DNA of 64,000 nt from Nemertoderma westbladi (lineage: Eukaryota > Xenacoelomorpha > Nemertodermatida > Nemertodermatidae), in NCBI GenBank assembly GCA_032718475.1, contig JAUCBJ010006990.1, positions 1-64,000 of the forward strand, written 5' to 3'. Under the pieces are notes generated by a model. That model did not search any database, was not told the origin of the DNA, and saw only the letters and a list, made by a program, of their open reading frames with translations. This document shows, piece by piece, positions 11,722-21,400 of the stretch (positions within the stretch are counted from its first letter, which is position 1; every line of letters begins with the position of its first letter). The translations under genes were made by a program, and so were the position numbers.

Positions 11722-11844
11722 CTTCACATATGGAGACACCATCTCCAGTAAATCCAGATTTACAATTGCAATTAAATGACTCCAGAGTATCGATACAGTC
11801 AGCATTTATGTGACAGTTGTCGGTGTTTATTGCACATTCATCCA
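11722..11844 (-). CDS. Host gene exon: calcium-binding EGF-like module
   Basis: On the minus strand an acceptor (TTCTAG, with a second candidate GTAG 6 nt earlier) precedes a 123-nt exon ending TGTGAAG before donor GTAATA. It encodes a [16 protein letters not shown] start, then [13 protein letters not shown] and a final Cys: six cysteines in EGF spacing with the D-E-C entry and N/F pattern of calcium-binding EGF. It starts and ends in phase 1, exactly like the exon at 28198-28320, which has the same length. Very probably the next exon downstream of that one in the same gene. Confidence 0.8.
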
Positions 11845-11906
11845 CTAGAACTACAAAAAGATTTCATTGTAACAAAAATATTTACCATAATCTACTAACA
11901 TCATCG

Positions 11907-11972
11907 GGCGGGGTAGCTCAGTTGGTTGAGCGCCGGGCCTGCAATCTATTGGTTGTAGGTTCAGCCCCGCCA
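11907..11972 (+). repeat. tRNA-like sequence abutting the 5' LTR
   Basis: GGCGGGG and CCCCGCC pair as a 7-bp acceptor stem. TAGCTCAGTTGGTTGAGC is a very good D-arm/A-box, and TAGGTTCAGCCCC resembles a B-box. The anticodon arm does not pair properly and the T-arm is irregular, so this is a SINE head or tRNA pseudogene rather than a functional tRNA. It ends three bases before the LTR. Confidence 0.6.
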
Positions 11973-11975
11973 GGG

Positions 11976-13135
11976 TGTAAAGGCTTTTGCGTAATTAGCC
12001 GGTTATTTTTCCCGTAAAGTACTCTGTAGTTGGTTTAACAGGCATAAAAGGCCGTGTCCTTACTGTACTGTTGTTTTAGAGGACATAAAAGCCATTTCTT
12101 CTGTATGTGTACTTTAGCGGACATGATTAGCAATTTTATGACGCAATGCGCCAAATCCTCTAAACAGTGTAGCTACCATGACGACGGCTAACAGCTGATG
12201 CTGTATACGTGGACCTTTTCTTTGTTCTCTGTTCCTTCTTTGTTCGGTCGACCAATCAGAGCGTTTTTTGCCTCTGTGTTAGAGATTGTATATAGAAACT
12301 CGTGGAGTTGAGTCAGTATGTGATTTGTCCACAGCCTACAACACCGGCTTTGGAACCTCCGTGTTTCAGTCTTTAGCCCAACATTAGTAGGCTTAATTAT
12401 AGAACGTATATCCGTTATCATACAAACATACCTAACTAACCCACGATCATATCAATTTACACCTTAACATTTTACTGCTTTTACTGTCGGTTATTCATTA
12501 TATTTGTTGATGGAATATTATATTTGGAATACTGATGAATAATCAGACACCCCAATCTTCTTGATATACTAAAGGTTAGAGAGACCGGTTACATATAACA
12601 ATTGCGACTTACATTAAGTGGTTTGAAGTGAATCTAATGCTATTTTATAGGCCCTACACGTATTGTCTGTTGTTCTCCTTATATGTGACTAAAATTAGTG
12701 AAGGTCGGCAGATTGGTGTGCAGCATTGTGCAGTATTGTATATGATCGTGATTGATAACGAAGCATCTCCTAAAGAATGCGCCATATACGTGAATCTATA
12801 GCCATCCCGTTGTGTCTAGTTTAAGTCATAACTCTGTTTATATACTTAAAGCGCCACGTCCTAAAGGAACTGTTAATATTTCCCGAAAGTGAATAATATT
12901 TGTCAGAGATTATATATATTACGATCAGTCGAATAATACAGTAGGCCTACCCCGCAATACGGTTAGGCTTCCGAATCCAGTCTCCCGGGTATATCCAGCG
13001 GGTGAATGATCGCGCATAGACTGGTTTCGGCTAATGTAGTGTATCAAATACTTGTCATAGGCTAAAGACTATCTATCATCTTAAAGACATCCCAATTTGG
13101 CAGGTTAAACTGCTAAAGGTCTGAAAGCGCGAACA
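11976..13135 (+). repeat. 5' LTR of the BEL/Pao element
   Basis: Begins TGTAAAGGCTTTTG, ends GCGCGAACA, 1160 nt. It is homologous to 2428-3620 from about 12370 onward, while the first roughly 400 bases differ. The following leader begins ATAACGG; I could not match a tRNA primer-binding site with confidence. Confidence 0.75.
12252..12294 (+). promoter_or_regulatory. Putative LTR promoter: CCAAT box and TATA-like box
   Basis: CCAAT at 12252-12256 and TATATA at 12289-12294 lie in the U3 portion of the 5' LTR, with the conserved R/U5-like block beginning about 80 bases downstream. Inferred from motif and position only. Confidence 0.35.
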
Positions 13136-13418
13136 ATAACGGATATTGCTTCTGTATTGCAGTAGGCAATAAAGCTGAAGTACCGGTTAACCGGTACCTA
13201 GTAGGCCTGACTACGTAACCACCCGGACCAGTACCTACAGCAGTACAGGTACAGCAGTATTATTCGATTGTGAAATTGTATACCGGTAGGCTGTTTAAGA
13301 GATTAGGGACTGTACACCCCTTGTTTCTTTTGGAGCTTACTTATTTCTGTCAGTTTTATTTATTTGTAGGCCAGTATTGAGCAGAAGGCGTGTAAACCTG
13401 CTCAGATTGTACAGACAA

Positions 13419-13998
13419 TTTGTAGGCTAGACTGTTGTCTGACTGTTGTTAAGTCTGAAGGGACTGTAGTGTGTGTAGAGCATATGTCCGAAAAAGTACT
13501 AGTTAGGAAAGTAGGGGCTGCCAGTGCTGTGAGGTGAACCCCCTCGAAAGAATAAGTCGTACTACTCGGTTAGAACGCATACTAACTAACCATTTCGGAG
13601 TCTGCATATATTGTAGTTTATTTAGGCTTGATAGTAGTCTGCCAGCGTTTGGTCTGTACCTTGTTTGTGTAGTCTGTACGGGTAGCGTAATATTTCTTAC
13701 TTAGATAATTTGTAGGCTGGATTTTGTCTGGCTGTTGTTAGGTCTTGAGAGATTTCGGTGTGTGTAGAGTGTATGTCCAATAAAGTGCCAGTTGGGAACG
13801 TAGGGGCTTCCAGAGCTGTGAGGTAAACCCCCTCGAAAGAATAAGTCGTACTACTCGGTTAGAACGCATACTAACTAACCATTTCGGAGTCTGCATATAC
13901 CGTAGTTTGTTTGGGCTTGATAGTAGTCTGTCATCATTTGGTCTGCATTTTGTTTGAGTAGTCTGTACGCGCAGCGTAATATTTATTATTCAGAGTTT
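13419..13998 (+). repeat. Two direct copies of a 290-bp leader unit
   Basis: TTTGTAGGCT starts at 13419 and at 13709. The units share blocks such as GTGTGTGTAGAG, AGTAGGGGCT/CGTAGGGGCT and TTGATAGTAGTCTG, and differ in their flanks. The strongly conserved core suggests constraint or partial gene conversion. Confidence 0.8.
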
Positions 13999-14936
13999 AT
14001 GCGATTATTCGCAACATTCATTCCCCAAGTTTATCCCTACAGTAATTGTGCTTGTTATATATACCGTTACAGTTAAACTAACCCCGGTACTACATCAGGG
14101 CTGCTTGGCGTAGGTAAAGACTGGAGATTTTATGCTTTGGTCACTCCGGCAGATACCGTGGTTCTTTTAGCTGTTCAAGTATTTCTAACTGCTAGTTATT
14201 TGTTGTATAAGTACTTGTACCTAATTTAGGGTTTAGTGTACAGTGCTTTCCGAAGGCAATTAGTGTGTAGGCAGTATATTTGTGTTGTAAAGTGGTTAAT
14301 AGGCACGTTGGTTCTGGTAGACCGCGGTAATTAACTTCTAGGTAGGAACACTCCGTGATACATAACGTAGTACTTATAGCGATACAGCTATAAGTCGTCA
14401 GACGGTGGTATTTTTCTATCTGGACAACGCAGTATATTTACTACTACTTATTATTTTCAAATACCGTAGTAACCTGTCCGTTGTAATAACCAGATATTCT
14501 AACCCTTTGTTAGGCTGGTTAGTAGACTTCTTGTAAAATTACCCTAAAAATTTGTACTTGTAAATTTTTGTGTTTATTTAGAGATTGTAATCTCACCCGA
14601 ATTGTACGTAATTTGTAGTATTAAGTAACTTAGGTAAATTAGAATTATTTGTTTTAGTGTCCAACAAGTAGCACTCCACTGAGAGCGCACAGCTTCTGTG
14701 TAGTGACTCCCCCCAGAAATAATAACATTTATTTCAAACATTATTGACAAAAACCCATTTTAACGGGTATATATATATTATAAATCAACTCAAACGATTT
14801 ATAAATAGTAGGCCTGCCATACATCAATTAGGTCTAAATATCAGTTGGACTACTGCTTAAATAACGGTAATAAAGTAAGTTAAAGTAACCAAGTAACCCC
14901 TAAAAATTCAGAAATTCAATTATTTAAAATAATTGA

Positions 14937-15190
14937 CATACCGGTATTTACCATAGGTTTATTATATTTATTTCTATAAACTTTAGGCTGAAATTATACC
15001 GGTATTCTGTAATTAATTCTAGTTAATAATTATACTTATATATACTATAAGTGTAAGCTGCATACCGGTATTCACGATAGGCCTATTATATATTTATATA
15101 TATTTGTGCTGGAATTACATACCGGTATTCTGTGACAAACCTAGTCTGTAATAATACTTATATATATACTATAAGCATACCGGTATTCTA
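14937..15190 (+). repeat. 124-bp direct repeats with CATACCGGTATT
   Basis: CATACCGGTATT occurs at 14937, 15061 and about 15177, each followed by related AT-rich sequence (ATAGG, TATATTTAT...). Internal TATACCGGTATTC copies subdivide each unit. Confidence 0.65.
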
Positions 15191-15322
15191 ATATATTATA
15201 TATATATCACGCTACACTGAGTAGCAGTATCGGTAATTAATTACTAGGCTAACAGTGATACTGAATTACTAGACTTGCTTAAACTGTAATATAGCAGTAG
15301 GCATTCAACTGTACAAACCAAC

Positions 15323-16747
15323 ATGTCTGACACAAAGCAAAACCTGTCAGACAGTCTCCTAGATACAACCATATGTGACCCAGACAGGAGTGTGGAACGT
15401 GTTAGACCGAAGTTCAACTCACCTCCTACTGTAAGAAAGATCATTCCCCCAGTAGTAATATCAGAACCTAGGCTGGTCCAACACCGTAGGTCTGTCATAG
15501 GCTCTAGAGCTCAGGTCAAGCGGGACCAAGAAGCAGCGGAACAGCAACAACCCGCGAACCGAGAACTTGTTTCTCAGCGGCCCGACAGCTCCAGTAGTGC
15601 GGATACTGTAGAGCTGACACCCGAGTGCGGAGCGGGGATGGCAGATGCGGTTTATTCGGATCCCCTTCTAATCCTTCCTGCAGCCGTACTCACTAGGTTA
15701 TTGATTGCGGTGGAAGAACACCAGATCGATTGGGCGTGAAATAAGCGATCGACCAAAGATAGTTATGCGGGATATACAAGGGAAGAACTGAAGTCTATTG
15801 TCGAGTCGCAATGGAACTTCCCCGGACCCGGACTCCCGTTTGACTTATCGGAAGCTGCCTGGGAGGACATACACAGGATGGGAGTGACAAAGGAAACCAG
15901 CGATCCAGCTGTGTGGAAGAGGCCAGCAGCCGGATACGTACAGGGATTCTTCAGCTCTATGGAGCGATTAAAAGAACAACTGTTTCAACAACCCCAAGGA
16001 CCTCAAGAGCAGGGAGAGCTGCTTTATCAAGTTAGAGAAAGAATTCTACGAATCAGGCTAATCTTATCGGCCTTTGAGGAGGCTTCTAAAAGAAGACAAG
16101 ACACGTCGTTGCAAGTTGCCGTAAAGACTTGGTTTCAACGGGTGAGTCTCCAGGTTCAAGGAACGGCTCAGTGGAAAGCTCAGCTGGAGGAGTGCTCAAC
16201 CCATGGAGAATCAACAGACGCTACATTTTCCCAAGTGGAAAGTGAAGCGACGGCAGAGAAACCGCATAAGAGGGATGCCATTGACATCTATCTGTCAGAC
16301 TATCAACGTTTTTTAGGTGATGAAGAGTTGAGGAGAAGGCTAGATGGACTTAGCCCTAATAGTGAAGGAGCCCAGCGTGTGTTGGATGCCATCGATGTGG
16401 ATAGGTTAGCTGCGAACCAAGCTAAATTCAATGAAAGCATCCGCATCGCTAAGGTTCAAGAAGAACAAGTAAAGAAAAAACGTATAGAAGACAGAAAGAC
16501 AGTGGCAGTGGCAGCAGCAGTGGCAGCGGCAGAAGCGGAAAGAAAGGCGGTAGAGGTGGAAAGAAAAGTGGCAGCGGCAGAGGCAGAAGCGGAAAGAAAA
16601 GCAGCCGAAGTGGAAAGAAAAGCGGCAGTGGCAGTGGCAGAAGCAGAACGGAGGGCATCTGAAGAGACAACCCAACTAGAGTTGGAAAATCTTCAAGAGA
16701 GGCAAGACAACTTCAATAAACAGTTAACAGCTAGTAATATGCATTGA
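15323..16747 (+). CDS. gag-region ORF A (one internal TGA), coiled-coil C-terminus
   Basis: The ATG at 15323 follows the leader (context AACATGT). The frame is interrupted once by TGA at 15737-15739 and continues in the same frame to TGA at 16745-16747, so the intended product is about 474 residues. The N-terminal 138 residues are polar and basic. The second part has a helical region and then, at about 16490-16680, an Ala/Glu/Lys/Arg-rich repeat (units like AEAERKA) typical of a long coiled coil. No zinc finger. Position before the DUF1759-like gag domain suggests an N-terminal gag extension. The TGA may be a mutation or a readthrough site. Confidence 0.6.
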
Positions 16748-17112
16748 TGAGTCGATCTACTCCCAAAAGACAGGGATATACATCATCTGAGGAAGGCGAT
16801 ACCACCGATGCTGAAGGCGGAGGAAATAGATCTCATCTAAGCAGACGTAGAAGAATATCCCACCGCCAGAAACTGCCTGATTTGCCCCCAGCTGTTAGAA
16901 AGCAACTAAATAACACAAACTTAGGTAGTACAGAACCCACAGACCAAATAATTGAAATAGAAAGACTCCCTACTATAGTAGATGAGCCTGAAATTATTAG
17001 GCCTGTTCCCGAAGCCACCCCTTCGGTGATAGAGACACCTGTACTCCCTGAACCTACCTCTAAATTCCCTCTGCAGCACCAAGCTATCTGTGCCACACAT
17101 AACCACCCTTGA
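16747..17112 (+). CDS. gag-region ORF B, starting in a stop-start overlap
   Basis: The ATG at 16747-16749 overlaps the preceding stop as TGATG, the arrangement used for termination-reinitiation in some retroelements. It encodes about 121 residues, Ser/Arg/Pro-rich (KRQGYTSSEEGDTTDAEGG near the start), without a recognisable domain. It closes at 17110-17112 while the next frame is already open, so a frameshift (programmed or by mutation) would join it to the gag domain. Confidence 0.5.
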   Translation: MSRSTPKRQGYTSSEEGDTTDAEGGGNRSHLSRRRRISHRQKLPDLPPAVRKQLNNTNLGSTEPTDQIIEIERLPTIVDEPEIIRPVPEATPSVIETPVLPEPTSKFPLQHQAICATHNHP

Positions 17113-18490
17113 AAATGCTCATGTCCTGGACTCCGAGCGAAATATTAATGATTTGTCGCCCGTTGTCCCTCGTCGGCCCGCTACAACGTTGGCGGCTCCC
17201 GCTTCGGCGGTCGAGTGGGTGGATGAGGGACGACGGGGGATGGATCTCCTGCTCGGGCAGATGCAGGAGACTGTTCAGCAATTCAAGGGCACAGTAAGGG
17301 AAAGTAGGTTAGAGTTGCAGGAAGTGCAGCAAAGCATCGCGTTAGAACGTGATAAATTAGTAAATACACAACGAGGTATACCACCACCCCCTGTAACAAT
17401 GTGTCAACCTGTTAGGTCTGAAGTATCTCATGCGCAAGGTGTGGAGCCTACACGCATATATACTGCTAGCGAAGTAGAAACTCCTATAGTGAACCCTATT
17501 AAGGGTAATTATAGACCTGTTGATAATGATATTCCCTATAGACCTGATCATAATCCGAGAAATTTATATACCGATAACTCGATATTGAATAACACGATGG
17601 CCCAAGAAAGTTTTACGCGTCAAATGGCTAGAACTGAAGCACGTCAAGCGGTAAAGGTGGGAGAGATAGTCAAGTTCAATGGAGATGAGATGAAATGGTT
17701 ACCTTTTAATGAATATTATAAAGATAACATACAGAACTCTGTACTATCTAATGGAGAGAAACTTAGATTCCTCATCGAGTGCTTGGAAGGATCTCCCAAG
17801 TTAATGGCGTTAAAGTTTATTGGACATCCAGACGGATTAAGACAAGTTTGGGATACACTAAACATCAGGTATGGTAATAGGAATAACATAGCTAAATATT
17901 TGTATGCAAAATTAGTAGCGCCCCGAAAGTTCATTAGCAGCGGGATAATAGAGTTTTCCGATGAGATTCAAGAGATCTGTAGACAATTAGATTGGTTAGG
18001 TAAGTCTCATGAATATCAGAGTTCTATGGTTATTGGAGCCGTGGCTTCTACTTTACCGAAGGGTGGAGTAGGTACACGCTGGGATAAGAAAGTGTTATAT
18101 ATGATGGAACAACAACGACAAGACCCTACCATGGCTGATCTCATGTCATTCTTAGATGGAGAAGTGAAATTACAGCTCCTAAAACAGTCCAGAGAGAAGA
18201 CACCGGAAAACAAGGTAAGTGAGAAACCCGTTTCTAGGAGAAAGGTAACACCAGTGTGTTATACAGACGACGGCGAAAGCCAGACTTCTCAAGGAGAGGA
18301 TAGCGGGAAAGACACTGAAAGATCTTATTATGTCAATAAAACGCCTAAAGAACAGGTAAGTAAATTCAAGTCTCGAAACAATGACAGGAGAGAACAGGTA
18401 AGAAAAACTCCTCCTACGTCTCCTAAGAGAATTCAGGTGAGAAAGCCGAAGAAAGAACGAATGTGCACAATGTTATTCAAAATAAGGTAA
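17090..18490 (+). CDS. gag: Gag-like ORF with DUF1759-type capsid domain
   Basis: 466 codons; no ATG at the left edge, so it is probably reached by frameshift from ORF B or was once continuous with it. An early Glu/Gln-rich helix (17270-17360) precedes the core at about residues 185-385 (KFNGDEMKWLPFNEYYKD ... KLRFLIECLEG ... EFSDEIQEICRQLDWLG), the pattern of the DUF1759 gag domain found in BEL/Pao polyproteins. The Lys/Arg/Ser-rich tail (18220-18470) contains repeated 'QVS/QVR' steps encoded by splice-donor-like sequence. It overlaps the pol frame by 28 bases, with pol in the -1 frame and no canonical slippery heptamer visible. Confidence 0.75.
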   Translation: MPHITTLENAHVLDSERNINDLSPVVPRRPATTLAAPASAVEWVDEGRRGMDLLLGQMQETVQQFKGTVRESRLELQEVQQSIALERDKLVNTQRGIPPPPVTMCQPVRSEVSHAQGVEPTRIYTASEVETPIVNPIKGNYRPVDNDIPYRPDHNPRNLYTDNSILNNTMAQESFTRQMARTEARQAVKVGEIVKFNGDEMKWLPFNEYYKDNIQNSVLSNGEKLRFLIECLEGSPKLMALKFIGHPDGLRQVWDTLNIRYGNRNNIAKYLYAKLVAPRKFISSGIIEFSDEIQEICRQLDWLGKSHEYQSSMVIGAVASTLPKGGVGTRWDKKVLYMMEQQRQDPTMADLMSFLDGEVKLQLLKQSREKTPENKVSEKPVSRRKVTPVCYTDDGESQTSQGEDSGKDTERSYYVNKTPKEQVSKFKSRNNDRREQVRKTPPTSPKRIQVRKPKKERMCTMLFKIR

Positions 18491-21400
18491 GTAACATCAA
18501 ACCAAAATGTGTGCTATGTGACGGGACCCACCGTTTGAATATGTGTGATGAATTCCTGAAGAAATCATTAACGGAGAGACGAGAAGTCATGTGGGATAAG
18601 CGGTTGTGTTATAATTGCCTCAGACAAGGACACCAACGGCGAACCTGTTACTCCGACACAAGGTGTGCAAAGTGCGGTGCGAAACATCATATCTTGTTGC
18701 ACACTGAATTCGAACGAAACAGCCCGAGTCAGGTAAGTGATTCCGAACTACATGTCCAATTCAGTGATGTGAACGACACTGACCAAAGTTCTGAGATGGA
18801 AGGATTCTATACAGGCGAATTCTCCGACGAAGGTGAATCCTGTTACATGATAAATACCGCAGTGTATCGAGCACTTACGTATGAAAAAGACACAGACAGC
18901 GACCTCACCCTAACTACTTCTGATCGACAACCATCTTGGAAAGCGCCACCTTCCAATGTAGGAATCCGAGAATTTCCTGTAGTACAGGTAAGGGTCCACG
19001 GACCTAAAAGGAGTTATGTAGTGAACGCCCTCCTTGACTCCGGTAGTACAGGAACATTCATCGACAAAGAACTAGCCGAAGACATCTTTGCTGGACAACC
19101 CAAGTTCCGAACTAAGCTAAACATGTCAGGAATTATGCAGGTTTGGAAATCTACAGTAATAGCGGATTATTATGTAGGTGCGTTGTCCACCCCCCAGGAT
19201 GAACTAGGAGAACATAGTATAAGGTCAGTAAAAATGGTGGCGATAAAGAACTTCGCTACCACCCAAGTGGAACCTTATAACTGGGATGAGGACGATTTCA
19301 CCCAGCAGCTGGAAATACCTAGATTCAACACCGATTACCCTGGAGTGCAAATACTCATCGGTCAAAACGCGCATGAAGCGCTCGAGACATTGGAGAAACG
19401 GCCAGCTCAACCGCAACCACTACAAGCTTATGCGGGAAGAACTAGAGTGGGTTGGTACTTTACTGGCCCTTCCCGTAGAACTCTCATGGAAAGATTACCG
19501 AAAGACCAGGTATGTCAAGTGAGAGAATGGGAAGTCGAGGGCAGTGAGTTAGATGATCTAACTGAGGGAACACCATACTCCTCAGATAATGATGATGTCC
19601 ACCAACTTTTCGATGAGGAGAATACCATCGATCTCCTTAAGGAAAACGAGACTTGGCAAAACCAAGTGAACTTATGTCAGCTCCTTCTTCCATCAGAACG
19701 AGACGACTATAACGACGAACTTAATGACGTCATTGAACGTTATAATGCCAAGACTCGGGATGAACACGCCGTACGATTCTTTACTCAAGAGGCTGTAGAG
19801 CCCAATTCCTACGATAAGGCCGTATCGGTAGAGGAAGAAAGAGCCAAGCAGATCCAAGAGACAACTACACGTTTTCTTAAAGATCAAGGTAGATATGAGA
19901 TCGGTCTACCTTTCCGAAAGAGAGAACCAAAGTTCGTAAACAACAGACCCTTGGCGGAGAAAATAATTGCTCAACTACATCGACGCCTTACGGCAAATTC
20001 TTCAGCTAAAGAAATGTATCAAACGCAGTTGAAGAAATTTATTAGCAAGGGATATGCGGAGCTAGTACCGGAAGAAACACCTATAACTGAGAGAACGTAT
20101 TATTTAACTCACCATTACGTTCCCAAACCCGGTAAACCCCATGAGGTACGAGTGGTGTTTGACGGCTCCGCCCTCTATATGGGCCAATCCCTTAATTCTG
20201 AATTGTTACCCGGACCCAACTTACTCCAATCCTTGTTGGGAATACTCTTAAGATTAAGACAATATTCAATTGCTTTCGCCTCAGATATAGAAGGCATGTT
20301 CTTACAAGTCAAGGCGCTGGATAGGGATCGAGACAGCCTACGATTTCTGTGGGGGCCTGAAGGAGACCTCAACCAGAAACCGGTGGAGTACTGGATGACC
20401 ATCCAGGCTTTTGGGATAATCTCAAGCCCTTCAAACGCCTGTTCCGTGGTGCGCACCACTGCGGATGACAACCGAGACGCCTTCTCTAAAGAGGTGATTG
20501 ACAACATCAAGCGGGATATATACATGGACGACAATCTAAAGTCCCTTCCATCAGTCGAAGAAGCCATTGACATCGCTAAAGGAACGGTAGAGTGCTTAAA
20601 AAGAGGTGGATTTCGATTAACTAAATTCACCAGCAACTCCCGTGAGTTTCTGGAGTCGATCCCGGTAGAAGATCGAGGAGCGAAAGACCTGGATCTAATA
20701 AAAGATGATCTCCCAGAAACTAAGACCCTTGGTTTGAAATGGGACACCGAAAGAGATATCCTGTTTTTCCAACTAAAACAGCGAGATAATCCAGTTCGGA
20801 CTAAACGGATTTGTTTAAGTATCCTGAGCACTTATTTCGATCCATTGGGATTTATTAGCCCAGTTATATTGATTGCTCGGAGTTTAGTACAACAAATGTG
20901 GCTTGAAAACCACTCATGGGACGATCCACTTAAGGGAGAATTATTAAAGAAGTGGATGAAATGGGAAGATTCTCTACCAGCCATCGAGAACTTTATAATT
21001 TCCCGTTCATATTTTGGTCATGTTCTCCCTACGTATTCCTATCAACTCCATGTGTTTGGAGACGCCAGCGATATGGGAATAGGTATAGTAGCCTACCTAA
21101 GGGTGGAAACTCCGGACGGAATCAAAGTCGCCTTGGTTACCTCTAAGGCACTGATAAACAACAAGTTGAAAGTTCCTCGAGCGGAGTTAAAGGCGGCTCT
21201 ATACGCTACAGCCATCGGCCGGAATGTAACAGAACAGATCGACTATCCACTGGAGAAAACTGTCTATTGGACCGACGATTTACTCGTGTTGGAGTATATA
21301 ACCAATGAAGTCTGTCAGTTCAGCGTCTTCGTTACCAACAGAGTAGCCATTATACTCAGTCGCACAACGATGGATCAATGGAGACATTGCCCCGGAACGA

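Larger units (their letters stand above)
13136..15322 (+). other. Long leader (5' UTR) of the BEL/Pao element
   Basis: About 2.2 kb with no long ORF between LTR and first gag-like ORF. It contains a direct duplication of about 290 bp (13419-13708 and 13709-13998) whose core, beginning CCCCCTCGAAAGAATAAG and ending at the 'TTCGGAGTCTGCATATA' block, is identical in both copies over roughly 70 bases. A second direct repeat of about 124 bp (14937-15060, 15061-15176, and a partial third start at 15177) carries ACCGGT palindromes. Confidence 0.7.

Noticed and set aside
11817-12017. ORF containing GGVAQLVERRACN
   Set aside because: This peptide is a known by-product of translating a tRNA-like sequence, not a protein.
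16406-16675. Cys/Phe-rich and Leu/Pro-rich minus-strand ORFs
   Set aside because: Antisense shadows of the Ala/Glu/Lys coiled-coil repeat in gag ORF A.
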